Positions 1 through 8,769 of a stretch of 64,000 nt of DNA are shown piece by piece. The translations under genes and the position numbers were made by a program. Source of the stretch: Aminobacter ciceronei (lineage in GTDB: Bacteria > Pseudomonadota > Alphaproteobacteria > Rhizobiales > Rhizobiaceae); NCBI RefSeq assembly GCF_014138625.1, contig NZ_JACJHY010000027.1, positions 41,337 to 105,336 of the forward strand, in the 5' to 3' direction. The notes under the pieces are model-generated. The model saw only the letters and a list, made by a program, of their open reading frames with translations. It made no database searches and was not told where the DNA came from. Within the stretch, counting starts at the first letter, position 1. The number at the start of each line of letters is the position of its first letter.

Positions 1-176
1 ATGACCTGCTGGGCGTGATCGTGCGGGGCGATGGATTTCGCAAACAGCGCACAGAGCACGACGATGGCGATCAGGAACAGGCCGGTCAGGCCCTTGGCGC
101 TGCGGCCGAGGCTGCCGAGGAAGCGGCGCTCGGTGGCAGGCCGCGCTGCAGCGGGGACGATCACGGCCTCAGTCAT
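1..176 (-). CDS. dppC: Peptide ABC transporter permease, DppC type (5' part only)
   Basis: This is the N-terminal 58 codons of an inner-membrane permease; the rest lies beyond the left edge of the window. The start is the ATG at 176-174, which overlaps the 3' end of the preceding dppB-like gene by 8 bases, a spacing typical of coupled permease genes. The encoded start (MTEAVIVPAAARP...) has a short cytoplasmic arm followed by a hydrophobic segment (LFLIAIVVLCALF), as in DppC/OppC proteins. The family assignment rests mainly on the operon order dap-dppA-dppB-this gene. Confidence 0.75.
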   Translation of the reverse strand, partial: MTEAVIVPAAARPATERRFLGSLGRSAKGLTGLFLIAIVVLCALFAKSIAPHDHAQQV

Positions 177-1158
177 TGCGCACCCGCGGGTCGATGAAGC
201 GGTACAGGATGTCGACGATCAGGTTGAGCGAGATGAACAGCGCCGCCGACACCAGCACAACGGCCTGGATGATCGGATAGTCGCGGACATGGATGGAATC
301 GACGGCGAGGCGGCCGATGCCCGGCCAGGCGAACACCGTCTCGATGACCACCGTGCCCGACAAAAGCGCGCCCATCTGCAGGCCGGCCAAAGTGACGATG
401 GGCAGAAGCGCGTTGCGCAGCGCATGGCGCAGGATGATGGTGAGGCGCGGTGCGCCCTTGGCAGTGGCGAAGGTGATATAGTCCTGCTGCAGGACTTCCA
501 GCATCGCCGAGTGGATCAGCCGCGCATTGACCGCCACCAGCACAAAGGCCAGCGAGATCGACGGCAGGATGAAGTAGCGGAAAGCATTCCAGAAGATGCC
601 GATGTCGCGTTCGGCGACGGCGCGGCCGATGCTGGCAAGGGCCGAGCCGCGATAGCCCGAGGCGGGCAGCCAGCGCAGCTCGATCGAGAACCACAGGATC
701 ATCAGCACGGCGAGCAGGAAGCCCGGCATCGACACGCCGAGAACGGCGATGAAGGTGCCGGCATAATCCAGCCAGCTGTCGCGCCTGAGTGCGGTGACGA
801 TGCCGAGCGGGATGGCGATGACGAAGGCCAGGAGCAGCGTCCAGAAAGCGAGTTCGCCCGTTGCCGGCAGGCGGTCGGCGATCAGGCTGGTGACCGGGAC
901 GCCCTGGCGGATAGAGGTGCCGAGATCGCCCTGCACGGCATTGCCGAGATAGGCGACGAACTGCTCGGGCACGGAGCGCGTCAGCCCCATTTTCTCGCGC
1001 AGTGTGTCCATGTCCTGGACGCTCATGCCGGGATTGCCGGCGGCAATCACGTCGACCGGATCGCCCGGCACGAGCTTGACCAGCGAGGCCACCACAAGGA
1101 TGACCCCGAGCAGGATGACGGCCGCATAGAGCAGCCTCGATACGACCAGCCTCAGCAT
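169..1158 (-). CDS. dppB: Peptide ABC transporter permease, DppB type
   Basis: Inner-membrane permease of 329 residues for a dipeptide/oligopeptide ABC importer. It opens with the family's first membrane helix (LLYAAVILLGVILVVASLV) and the usual LVPGDP motif. It carries about six membrane segments and a conserved loop near residues 215-250 (the LEVLQQDYI.FA.AKG region) that contacts the ATPase. Length matches the usual 310-340 residues. It follows the binding-protein gene by 13 bases and overlaps the next permease by 8. No ATPase gene is visible here; it may lie beyond the left edge. Substrate is inferred to be peptides from the adjacent binding protein and D-aminopeptidase. Confidence 0.9.
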   Translation of the reverse strand: MLRLVVSRLLYAAVILLGVILVVASLVKLVPGDPVDVIAAGNPGMSVQDMDTLREKMGLTRSVPEQFVAYLGNAVQGDLGTSIRQGVPVTSLIADRLPATGELAFWTLLLAFVIAIPLGIVTALRRDSWLDYAGTFIAVLGVSMPGFLLAVLMILWFSIELRWLPASGYRGSALASIGRAVAERDIGIFWNAFRYFILPSISLAFVLVAVNARLIHSAMLEVLQQDYITFATAKGAPRLTIILRHALRNALLPIVTLAGLQMGALLSGTVVIETVFAWPGIGRLAVDSIHVRDYPIIQAVVLVSAALFISLNLIVDILYRFIDPRVRND

Positions 1159-1171
1159 CCGTCGGCGCGGG

Positions 1172-2776
1172 TCACGAGGCCATGCCGAGCAGGTCGACGC
1201 GCAGCTCTCCGCCGGGATTCATCCGGGCATCGACGACGTCCTTGGCGACGACGGCGAAGTTGAGCGGCTCGAACAGCGGCTTCCAGTAGGCCTCGGTGAC
1301 GACCTTTGCCTGGATCTTGTCGAGGATGACTTGCCTGGCAGCAGGATCGGAGGTCACGCGCTGCTCGGCGATCATGCCGTCGAGTTCGGCATTCTCGTGG
1401 AAGGCCCGGTTGAGCGCGCCCTTGGTGTGCAGCACCGGGTAGACGATATCGGCGTCGGTGTAGGAATAGGTCGAGATGACCATGTCCTGCCCGCCTTGTG
1501 CGGTAATCGCCGCCCACTGGGCGATCGGCAGCGTTTCGATCGTGATTTCGACGCCGATCTCGCGCAGCTGCGCCTGGACCACCTCGGCCGTACGGCGGAT
1601 GACCGGCGTGTCGTTGGCGACGAGCTTAACCTTCAGACCCTTGTCGAAACCGGCCTCGGCCAGCAGCGCCTTGGCCTTTTCGGGATCGTAGCCGTAGGAG
1701 AGTTCGGCGGTCTTGGGCGAATAGCCCGAGATGGAGCTTGCAATCGGAGAGGTCGCCGGCACGGCGAAGCCGTCGAGCGCAAAGGCGATCAGCCGCTTCT
1801 GGTCGATGGCATGGGCAAAGGCCTGGCGCACCTTCGGATTGTCGAAGGGCGGACGCTTCTGGTTGAACACCAGCGCCCGCATCATCTGGGCCGGACGCTC
1901 GATCATGATGGCGTCGGCATTGCCGCGCAGGCGCCGCACGCTGTCGAGCGGCACCGAAGCGCCACCATACATGGCGTTGATCTCGCCGGTTTCGAAGGCG
2001 GCGATGCGGGTCGAATCCTCGGGATAGTGGAACAGTTCGACGGCATCGACGCGGGCGAGCGCGGCGACCGGTGCGTAGTCGTCGTTGCGCTCGAGCCGCA
2101 TGCCGCGGTCGGTCGACCATGACACGAACCTGAACGGACCGGCACCGACCGGCTTGCGGCCGAACTGGTCGCCCGCCGCTTCGACGGCGGCACGCGAGAT
2201 CGGTGCCGAATAGCCTAGCGTCAGGCCGACCCAGACGGCGACGAAGGGCTCCTTGAAGTGATAGGCGACGGTCAGCGGGTCGACGGCTTCGGCGCGCTCC
2301 AGCGGGCCGAGGAAGAAGGCGCTGGGCGAAGCAGCCTCGGGCGCCAGATGGCGCGCCACGGTCCAGGCAACGGCTTCGGCGTCGCAGGGCGTGCCGTCGT
2401 GGAACTTGACGCCGGGCTTGAGCTTGAAGGTCAGCGTCTTGTTGTCATTGCTGAAGGCCCAGCTCTCGGCGAGGCCGGGCAGCACTTCGCCGTCGAAGCC
2501 GGCGCGCGCCAGCGGCTCATAGATCATATCCATCGTCGTCGACGACACCGACAGCGTGGTCTTGTGCGGATCGAGCGTGTCGGGCTCTTCCGAGCGGCCG
2601 ACGCGCAACGTGCCGCCGGTCTGCTCGGCCAGTGCCTTGCTGGGCAAACCAAGCATGGCTGTGGCCGTGAGCGCTGCGGCGCCACCGAGGAAGGCGCGGC
2701 GCGTCAGCGTCGCCTGCTTGAGATAGGAACGCGCCAGGGCGTTGAACTGTTCAGGGGTGAGAGTGCGTAGGGACAT
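1172..2776 (-). CDS. dppA: Peptide ABC transporter substrate-binding protein (SBP family 5)
   Basis: Periplasmic binding protein of 534 residues, family 5 (DppA/OppA). I chose the ATG at 2776 (MSLRTLTPEQF), preceded by GAGG; the longer frame upstream has no family character. A twin-arginine type signal (TRRAFLGGAAALTATAML) near residues 25-42 is followed by a short linker and then the mature start GGTLRVGRSEEPDTLDPH, typical of the family. The motif LTFKLKPGVKFHDGTP is the SBP_bac_5 signature region. The gene sits 26 bases downstream of the D-aminopeptidase gene and 13 bases before dppB, so the products probably import D-amino-acid peptides or related amides. Exact ligand is unknown. Confidence 0.9.
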   Translation of the reverse strand: MSLRTLTPEQFNALARSYLKQATLTRRAFLGGAAALTATAMLGLPSKALAEQTGGTLRVGRSEEPDTLDPHKTTLSVSSTTMDMIYEPLARAGFDGEVLPGLAESWAFSNDNKTLTFKLKPGVKFHDGTPCDAEAVAWTVARHLAPEAASPSAFFLGPLERAEAVDPLTVAYHFKEPFVAVWVGLTLGYSAPISRAAVEAAGDQFGRKPVGAGPFRFVSWSTDRGMRLERNDDYAPVAALARVDAVELFHYPEDSTRIAAFETGEINAMYGGASVPLDSVRRLRGNADAIMIERPAQMMRALVFNQKRPPFDNPKVRQAFAHAIDQKRLIAFALDGFAVPATSPIASSISGYSPKTAELSYGYDPEKAKALLAEAGFDKGLKVKLVANDTPVIRRTAEVVQAQLREIGVEITIETLPIAQWAAITAQGGQDMVISTYSYTDADIVYPVLHTKGALNRAFHENAELDGMIAEQRVTSDPAARQVILDKIQAKVVTEAYWKPLFEPLNFAVVAKDVVDARMNPGGELRVDLLGMAS

Positions 2777-2802
2777 GGTGGACCTCGCCGTAAAGTGGTT
2801 GA

Positions 2803-4359
2803 TCAGGCTCGCTTGAAGGCCAGTTTCTTGATGCGGTCGGAGTTCATTTCGAAGCCGTCTGAAGTCACCGCCAGCGTTGCGTTCCACGGCAGGCCGGGGC
2901 GCATATCGGTACCGGGCTGCAACAGGAACCACAGGTCGGCATCGGCTGCGACGATGGGGGCTGCCATGGCGCCGAGCCCGGAACGCAGGCGGAACTCGCC
3001 CTTCGAGGCGTCGCCCGTAATCTCGACCTCGAGGTCCTGCGCCTTGTTGACATAGCGCCCGGCCAGCGGGCGCGCGGCTGCAGCACCCGCCTGAAGCGGC
3101 GCGTAGAGGCGCGGCGTGCCGCAGAAGACACCGTCGAGCTTGCCGTCGGCGCGCGGGCTGAGCACCAGGTCGGTGATGGCGCGCTCGGGCTTGGCGCCGC
3201 CCTGGTGACCGAAGTCGAATCCGCCGACGCCGCCGGCGTTGAGGAAGGTCGCGACGCCGTCCTTGGCGACGATTTCGAAGACGTCGGCGCCGCCCTCCTG
3301 CCGGTAGCGGCCAGGCGCGAGTGCGATCGGCGCCGGGGCCTTGTCGCCGAAATAGATGTCGGCGATGCGCCGGCCGAGCGCGAAGGAGGCGACCTGGTCG
3401 TTGTTGGCGATGATGACGACGCCGAAGCCATCATCGACGAAGCGGGTCGATTCCGACTTGCCGCCGGCAACCGTGCCGCCATGGCCGACGGCGCGGCGGC
3501 CGCGATAGACGTCGGTGACGAGGCCGAGGCCGTAGAAGCCTGTGGCGCCATTGTCGAAGACGCAGGGTGTTGCCATGCGCTCGTACATGTCAGGCGTGCC
3601 GACCTTGGGATCGAACATGTTCTGCTGCCAGACGATCATGTCGTCGAGCGTCGAGATCATGCCGCCCTCGCCGCCGAGGTCGAGGCCCCAGTTGAGATTG
3701 GCCCAGCCTTCCTCGCGCTTTGTGTAGTGCGCGGCGAGCCGGTTCATCGCCGCGCCGTCGCGGATCAAAAGCGAGGTGTCGTCCATGCCGAGCGGGCCGG
3801 TGATGCGCTTGCGCAGCACATCGTTGAAGGTCGCGCCCTCGATCTGCTCGATGATTTCCGACAACATGAAGAAGCCGGCATTGCAGTAGGTCATGGCGCT
3901 GCCGGGCTTGAAGTTCAGCGCGTCCTGGCGAGCGATGACGTCACGACCGGTCTGGCGGTCGGAGGGCGTGAAAATGGACAGGCCGGCGAAGATCATCGCT
4001 TCGAGATGGTCGCGGAAGCCCGAAGTGTTCGAAGCGAGCTGCGCGAGCGTCACCGGCTGCTCGAGCCGCGGCACGTAAGACAGGTGCTTCTGCACCTCGT
4101 CGGACAGGCTGAGTTTGCCTTCGGCCTCCAGCATAAGGATCAGCAGGACGGTGAACTGCTTGGTCTGCGAGCCGATCCGGATGATCGTCTTTCGCCCCAT
4201 CGGCACGGCATTGTTGATATTGGCGAGGCCGTAGGCGTTGGCGAAGATCTCGCGGCCATTTTCGGTGACCGCGACGACGGCGCCCGGGCTGCCGGGGCCG
4301 GTGAAATCCTGAAACAGCGCATCGATGCGCGCGGCGAAATCGGCCGGTGCCTTGGTCAT
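2803..4359 (-). CDS. dap: D-aminopeptidase, serine S12 family (DAP type)
   Basis: A 518-residue penicillin-recognising serine hydrolase, close in length to the Ochrobactrum D-aminopeptidase (about 520 residues), which releases N-terminal D-amino acids from peptides, amides and esters. The catalytic SxxK is S64-Q-T-K67, the second-motif tyrosine is in TYCNAG (near residue 155) and the third motif is HGGT (near 289). The C-terminal 180 residues fit the two beta-barrel domains that cap the active site in DAP. Start ATG 4359 has a strong AAGGGAGTG ribosome site. There is no obvious signal peptide, so it probably acts in the cytoplasm on peptides imported by the DppABC proteins encoded downstream. 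Confidence 0.85.
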   Translation of the reverse strand: MTKAPADFAARIDALFQDFTGPGSPGAVVAVTENGREIFANAYGLANINNAVPMGRKTIIRIGSQTKQFTVLLILMLEAEGKLSLSDEVQKHLSYVPRLEQPVTLAQLASNTSGFRDHLEAMIFAGLSIFTPSDRQTGRDVIARQDALNFKPGSAMTYCNAGFFMLSEIIEQIEGATFNDVLRKRITGPLGMDDTSLLIRDGAAMNRLAAHYTKREEGWANLNWGLDLGGEGGMISTLDDMIVWQQNMFDPKVGTPDMYERMATPCVFDNGATGFYGLGLVTDVYRGRRAVGHGGTVAGGKSESTRFVDDGFGVVIIANNDQVASFALGRRIADIYFGDKAPAPIALAPGRYRQEGGADVFEIVAKDGVATFLNAGGVGGFDFGHQGGAKPERAITDLVLSPRADGKLDGVFCGTPRLYAPLQAGAAAARPLAGRYVNKAQDLEVEITGDASKGEFRLRSGLGAMAAPIVAADADLWFLLQPGTDMRPGLPWNATLAVTSDGFEMNSDRIKKLAFKRA

Positions 4360-4706
4360 GCCGGTCACTCCCTTACAGTTTTTGGATTGCCGGCGGCGCT
4401 GGGCGCTGCGCCGGATGTGCGTGGAAAGACGGTGCCGCAACGCATCTCGACTGGCGTCGATGCCGTGCCGTCCTGATGCCTGTCGCAACGCATGGTCCTG
4501 CCCTCCCGCAGTGGCCGTGGCAGTCCGCCTGGGGCGTGCTGCAGCGCAGGAGCTACCCTGCAAAATCAAAACTTTTGCCGTTCCCGCTTTTTTGTGATGC
4601 AATCGGTAAGATTTCTTTTTTGATACGTCAAGTCGTTTGCGTAAACGCTAAATCCCTGCCATTTTCAGAAAATGAACCCGCTCACGCCGCCAAGACCGGA
4701 GGCCAT
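4360..4706. promoter_or_regulatory. Divergent control region between dap-dpp operon and XRE regulator
   Basis: This 347-base gene-free stretch separates two divergent starts and is richer in A/T runs than its neighbours around 4555-4680. It holds a short inverted repeat, CGTTT-GCGT-AAACG at 4634-4647, which is a candidate operator for the adjacent XRE-cupin protein. I see no small gene in it. Promoter hexamers could not be placed with confidence. Confidence 0.4.
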
Positions 4707-5309
4707 GTGACCCACCAACCGCGACTGAGCGAATGCCTGCGCGCCATGCGCCAACGCCATGGGCTGAAGCTGCAGGAAGTCAGCGAGCGCACCGGGCTGG
4801 CGCTGTCGACGCTGTCCAAGGTCGAGAACGACCTGATGTCGCTGACCTACGACAAGATCCTGCAGATCTGCACAGGGCTCGATATCCCGGTCACGGAACT
4901 GCTGAACGTCGAGCCGGCAAAGGGTGTGGAGCGAACGCGGCGCTCGATCGTGTCAGGCACCAACACACTGCAACTGGCGACGCGGAACTACGACTACCGC
5001 TATCTGTGCACCGATCTCACCAACAAGCGCATGGTGCCGATCATCGCCAGGATCCATACGCGTTCGCTCGACGAATTCGGCCCGCTGGTCCGTCACGTCG
5101 GCGAGGAATTCGCCTATGTGCTGGACGGCGAGATCGAGATCCACACCGACCACTACGCGCCGACGCGGCTCGCCGCCGGCGACGGCGTCTACATCGATTC
5201 GACCATGGGCCATGGCTACGTCTCGGTCGGCGACGGCGAGGCGACGATCCTGTGCATCTGCTCGGCGCCCGAATCCGGGCTGGAACAGGTGCTGATCGAC
5301 CAGGCCTGA
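4707..5309 (+). CDS. XRE-family transcriptional regulator with C-terminal cupin domain
   Basis: A 200-residue regulator with an N-terminal XRE helix-turn-helix (about residues 5-65, with LKLQEVSERTGLALSTLSKVEN as the core) and a C-terminal cupin_2 domain (about 110-190) containing GPLVRHVGEEFAYVLDGEIE. The cupin usually binds a small metabolite. The start is GTG 4707, preceded by GGAGG at 4698-4702; the nearby ATG 4705 is out of frame and no better in-frame start is seen. It is divergent from dap-dppABC and probably controls that operon in response to a D-amino acid or peptide, by analogy with PuuR-like regulators. Target is inferred from position only. Confidence 0.85.
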   Translation: MTHQPRLSECLRAMRQRHGLKLQEVSERTGLALSTLSKVENDLMSLTYDKILQICTGLDIPVTELLNVEPAKGVERTRRSIVSGTNTLQLATRNYDYRYLCTDLTNKRMVPIIARIHTRSLDEFGPLVRHVGEEFAYVLDGEIEIHTDHYAPTRLAAGDGVYIDSTMGHGYVSVGDGEATILCICSAPESGLEQVLIDQA

Positions 5310-5367
5310 CCGACGCAAGGTATCGAAGGCGGCATCGTCGAGAACCGCTCCGCAGGATTTTGGCGTG

Positions 5368-6831
5368 TCAGCCCCGCTGTCCGGTGAGGCGCACGACGCG
5401 CAGTGCGACGAGCACGCAGAGCGCGGGCGCCATCGCAAAGATGGTGCCGAGCCAGACGGCGGCGTTGGCGGCGCCCTCAGCTCCGCCCGGATCGGCAATG
5501 CCCGCGAAGTTGGCAACCATGCCGGCACAGGCGGTGCCGAGGGCCATGAAGAACAGCTGCACCGTCGTCATGCCGCCGGCGGCAAGATCCTGCTCGCTGG
5601 GCGGAGCACTCTGGAAGATGCGTGTGACCAGCCCGGGCCAGGTGACGCCGATGCCGAACCCGACGAGCAGCAGGCCTAGGCTGATCGGCACGAGCAGCGA
5701 CCGGTCGCCACCGCCATGGATCGGCATGAACAACGCAAACAGCACGAGACCGGCCAGCACGAGCAGTGGACCAAGCACCATCAGGCGGTCGGCATGCGCC
5801 TGCCAGCGTGAACTCATGAACGACGCAATGCTCCAGCCGAGCGACATGACGGCCGCGATGTAGCCGGACCAGAGCGGCGACTGGCCATGAAGGTTCTGCA
5901 GCAGGTAGGGCACGAAGATCTCGGGCTGTATGGCCAACATCAACAGCGCGACGGTGAGGTAGAGCGCGCCCAGCGGCGTCGAGACATTGAAGGCGCCGCG
6001 CGGCAAGAGCCGGGCGCTGGCCCGTGCATCGACGCCGGAGATCAGCACGACGAGTGCAAGGCCGGCGCCGAGCCCGGCGAGGTTCCATGCCAACTGCGCC
6101 GACAGGCTGCCGGCAGACACGGCAAGCACGGCCACCGTCAGCATGACGAGCTGCAGGAACGGCACGGCGACGTGTTCGTTGGTGTCCCAGCTCTTCCTGG
6201 GCAAGGTGACGAAGGCGACGATGGCGAAGGCAACGCAGAACGGCAGCAACGAGGCGAAGCCGAGCCGCCATGCGCCATATTCGGCAAAGATGCCGCCGAT
6301 GGCGGGGCCGACCAGCGTTGCGATGCCGAACATGGCCGAGGTGAGGCCGATGGCCCTTGCCCACAGATGCTCCGGCAGGACGATGCGGGTCAGGGCATAG
6401 GCGAGCGCGAACAGGAAGCCGCCGCCGAGGCCCTGGACGGCGCGGCCGAGGAGCAAGACCGGCATGCTGGGAGCAAGCGCTGAGGTAAGCGTGCCCAGGG
6501 CGAAGATCGACGTGGCGAGCACATAGGCGCCGCGCGGCCCGCTGCCGTTCAGCAGCTTTGCCGTCAGCGCCGAACCGAGGATCGAGGCGACCACGAACAG
6601 GGTCGTTGCCCAGGCATAGAAGTCGAGCCCGCCGATGTCGGCGATGACCGACGGCATCGCCGTCGTTGCAATGTACATGTTGACGGCGTGCAGCGTGACG
6701 CCGCCGGCAAGCGCGAATGTGTAGATACCGTGCCTGCCGCTGAAGAGATCGCCCCAGCCCGCGGGTTTGGTCGCGGCCGCTGCGGTCGCAGTGCCGACGA
6801 GGGGCGCCGGCTGTTCAAGATCGAAGTTCAT
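5368..6831 (-). CDS. MFS multidrug-type exporter under a SoxR-like box
   Basis: A 487-residue major facilitator transporter. The first helix region (FALAGGVTLHAVNMYIATTAMPSVIADIGG) and the motif LLLGRAVQGLGGGFLFALAYALTR (motif C-like glycine-rich stretch near residue 110-135) are typical of drug:H+ antiporters of the EmrB/14-helix group. I chose ATG 6831 (MNFDLEQP) because of a GGAAAGG ribosome site and because the longer frame would begin inside the promoter dyad at 6870-6889. The promoter has the 19-base spacer used by MerR/SoxR regulators, so the gene is likely induced by redox-active compounds. No soxR gene is present beside it. It converges on the XRE-cupin gene. Confidence 0.85.
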   Translation of the reverse strand: MNFDLEQPAPLVGTATAAAATKPAGWGDLFSGRHGIYTFALAGGVTLHAVNMYIATTAMPSVIADIGGLDFYAWATTLFVVASILGSALTAKLLNGSGPRGAYVLATSIFALGTLTSALAPSMPVLLLGRAVQGLGGGFLFALAYALTRIVLPEHLWARAIGLTSAMFGIATLVGPAIGGIFAEYGAWRLGFASLLPFCVAFAIVAFVTLPRKSWDTNEHVAVPFLQLVMLTVAVLAVSAGSLSAQLAWNLAGLGAGLALVVLISGVDARASARLLPRGAFNVSTPLGALYLTVALLMLAIQPEIFVPYLLQNLHGQSPLWSGYIAAVMSLGWSIASFMSSRWQAHADRLMVLGPLLVLAGLVLFALFMPIHGGGDRSLLVPISLGLLLVGFGIGVTWPGLVTRIFQSAPPSEQDLAAGGMTTVQLFFMALGTACAGMVANFAGIADPGGAEGAANAAVWLGTIFAMAPALCVLVALRVVRLTGQRG

Positions 6832-6861
6832 GTCGGCCTTTCCATTTTTCGTGCCGACACG

Positions 6862-6892
6862 TCTGTAAAACCTCAAGCCCTATTGAGGTCAA
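6862..6892 (-). promoter_or_regulatory. SoxR-box-like operator in a 19-bp-spacer promoter
   Basis: The plus strand reads CCTCAAGCCCTATTGAGG at 6871-6888, an inverted repeat whose outer hexamers (CCTCAA/TTGAGG) equal those of the SoxR box CCTCAA-N6-TTGAGG. On the minus strand it lies between a -35-like TTGACC (6892-6887) and a -10-like TACAGA (6867-6862) separated by 19 bases, the over-long spacing characteristic of MerR-family activated promoters. It sits about 30 bases upstream of the MFS gene start. Assignment to SoxR rather than another MerR protein is inferred. Confidence 0.7.
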
Positions 6893-6946
6893 CAGACAAA
6901 AAGACAAATGGATGTGGCCTGTGGGCAGCGACGAGACTGTCCGCGG

Positions 6947-7275
6947 CTAGAGCAACGCGCCAAAATTGTTCGCGGCGTGGGCTGCTATGGCTGGCCACAG
7001 CTTCCGGTCCGATGGCGTAGCAAGCCGCAGACCAGGCCGATGAGAAAGACCGAGGCCATCGTCGTTGCGACGGGCATGGCGGCCAACTGCACCCACCCGG
7101 GGAAATAGATGAGCAGGAATGCAACTGAAGTGACGCCGATGGCCAAAGCGGCCCCCCCCCAACGCTCGGCCAGCCGGGTCCGGATGACGCCCCTGAAAAC
7201 CAGTTCTTCAACGGCTGTGGCGACGACGATCCAACCATATTCGGCCAGCGGCGAGGGCGACAGCTGGCCGGAGCC
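6947..7275 (-). pseudogene. Frameshifted, 5'-truncated CPBP intramembrane protease gene
   Basis: Reading the minus strand gives the CPBP (Abi/Rce1) motif EELVFRGVI, then two hydrophobic helices (LAIGVTSVAFLLIYFPGW, MPVATTMASVFLIGLVCGLL). After RHRTGS the frame must shift by one base to continue as LWPAIAAHAANNFGALL, the HAxxN motif that ends these proteases. A one-base loss near 7005-7015 therefore breaks the gene. Its 5' part is missing and is replaced at about 7275 by a fragment of a flavoprotein gene. The nine-C run at 7152-7160 looks suspicious but the frame is continuous across it. No functional product is expected. Confidence 0.7.
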
Positions 7276-7455
7276 CAGCGCACGCCCTCCTCGGTGATCT
7301 CGCTGAACATCGCAGGCGGTTCAGCACGCCGCGGTCACGGGCCGCCTTGAGCGCCGGCGTCCACGGATGCCGGTGACAGAGACGACCGAGCCCGGACGAG
7401 GCGCCGCCTCACCCTGTCCTCGACGATCGCCACGGCAGCATGGCCGTCGTGCTCG
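7273..7455 (-). pseudogene. Degraded partial copy of the flavoprotein gene at 9649-10836
   Basis: This segment aligns by eye with about 9949-10137 in the same orientation: both carry tcctcggtgatctcg, then ccggcgtcca and gacgaccgagcccgga in the same order, with several single-base indels and substitutions. In the intact gene this region encodes the FNEITEDGVRW stretch; here it reads FSEITEEGVRW before losing frame. It abuts the CPBP remnant on one side. It is a decayed duplicate or the relic of a second paralogue. The roughly 100 bases from 7456 to 7557 hold nothing I recognise. Confidence 0.7.
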
Positions 7456-7557
7456 CCGCCTTGTCGCTGCCTGGCCTCGGCAGCGCGGTGTCATGGCAGT
7501 TAGGACGACAGAGGGGATCGCGGAAATGGCACGTGCGTCGTTCAGTCGATTGCTGAC

Positions 7558-8769
7558 TCACTTTGGCGGCCCAAGCGCTTTCAGGAGCAGGTTGGCGGCA
7601 GGGACGGACGCAGCATCTCCGGTAAGAGCGACCGCGACGATGGCGTTGTCTGAAGGCGAATAGGCAACAACTGCGCTGGCGCCAGGGGTGCCGCCGGCGT
7701 GCCCGATCCAGCGTATCGACCGGGAATCATCGGTCACGTCGAAGACCATGATCCCCAAGCCATAATAGGTGCCTGGATCGAACATAGGGTAGAGCTTCCT
7801 GGCCATCGTCCGGACCGTGCCGTCTGACAACAGGCGTCCGCCGAGCAAAGCGGCCCAGAAGCGGGTCATGTCGGCCGCGTCACTCACGATAGGACCAGCC
7901 GCGCCAGCCCAGCTTGGGTCAATAGGCTTTTCATGTACCGCCGTCAGTGGTGCGACACCAATGGCTCCGCCACCTGGAACAAGCGCCCGCATCGAGGTGA
8001 GCCCAAGCGGCGCAATGATCCGCGTGGTGATCGCTACATCGATCGATCGGTGATCGACCTTCCGGACAATTTCGCCAAGAAGGTCGTAGCCCGTGTTCGA
8101 ATAGCGCCAGCGTCCCCCTGGGCAGAACATAGCCCCATGCCTGCGCGCAATCGCAAGGTTCGCCGCCGGATCGCGATAGCGCGGATCAGCATGCGCTTTC
8201 AGATCCTCATTGGCACTGAATAGCCCGCTGGTGTGGGCGAGCAAATCACGGACTGTGGCAACATCGCCATTCGGTACGTCCGGCACCCAAAGTGAAACCG
8301 GGTCATCAAGGGATAGTTTCCCCTCCTCAGCGAGTTGCAGGATGACGACCGCAGTGAAGGTCTTTCCAGCGCTGGCCCAAAACAGCCGTGGTGCATCTGT
8401 TGGAGCGCTGGTCTGTTGCCATAGACCTTTCCCAGGTATGGCGACCGCGGCCGTAATCGCTGACGCGGCTGTAAAGGCTTGGATACGCTCGTAGGTGACG
8501 TCGAGGCGACGCGTGGTTTCCGCCGGCAGCGCTTTATTCGGAACGGGTGGGGTCGCCGTGATGTCAACGGGGGCATGCAGCGGCGACCCCACATAGGCAG
8601 CGTGAACAGCGCAGTGAACTGGCTGATAGTCCGCCGCATGAGCGGGGATGCCAAACGCTGCGAGGCTCGCCACCCCAAGACCGGCAAGGATGAATTTGCA
8701 GGGTCTGCGCGTGGTTTCGATCCGACGGAAATAACGTTCGGAGAGCGAGGGTAGGTAGACGGGGCTCAT
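7558..8769 (-). CDS. Secreted serine hydrolase of the class C beta-lactamase fold
   Basis: A 403-residue protein with a signal segment (CKFILAGLGVASLAAFGIPAHA, about residues 24-45), so it is probably periplasmic. The catalytic SxxK is SAGK near residue 135, the YxN motif is YSNTGY near residue 225, and the third motif is GHAGG near 360, the pattern of D-alanyl-D-alanine carboxypeptidase, esterase and class C beta-lactamase relatives. I chose ATG 8769 because it forms an ATGA overlap with the stop of the upstream gene, implying translational coupling. Activity on peptidoglycan or ester substrates cannot be decided. It is unlike the cytoplasmic D-aminopeptidase at 2803-4359 beyond the shared fold. 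Confidence 0.85.
   Translation of the reverse strand: MSPVYLPSLSERYFRRIETTRRPCKFILAGLGVASLAAFGIPAHAADYQPVHCAVHAAYVGSPLHAPVDITATPPVPNKALPAETTRRLDVTYERIQAFTAASAITAAVAIPGKGLWQQTSAPTDAPRLFWASAGKTFTAVVILQLAEEGKLSLDDPVSLWVPDVPNGDVATVRDLLAHTSGLFSANEDLKAHADPRYRDPAANLAIARRHGAMFCPGGRWRYSNTGYDLLGEIVRKVDHRSIDVAITTRIIAPLGLTSMRALVPGGGAIGVAPLTAVHEKPIDPSWAGAAGPIVSDAADMTRFWAALLGGRLLSDGTVRTMARKLYPMFDPGTYYGLGIMVFDVTDDSRSIRWIGHAGGTPGASAVVAYSPSDNAIVAVALTGDAASVPAANLLLKALGPPK

Noticed and set aside
31..1263. A 410-codon plus-strand open frame opposite dppB/dppA
   Set aside because: It is antisense to genes with clear family motifs and has the Arg/His/Asp/Gln-rich composition of high-GC shadow frames.
7152..7160. 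Nine-C homopolymer as the cause of the CPBP frameshift
   Set aside because: The protease frame is continuous across this run; the break is further on, near 7005-7015.
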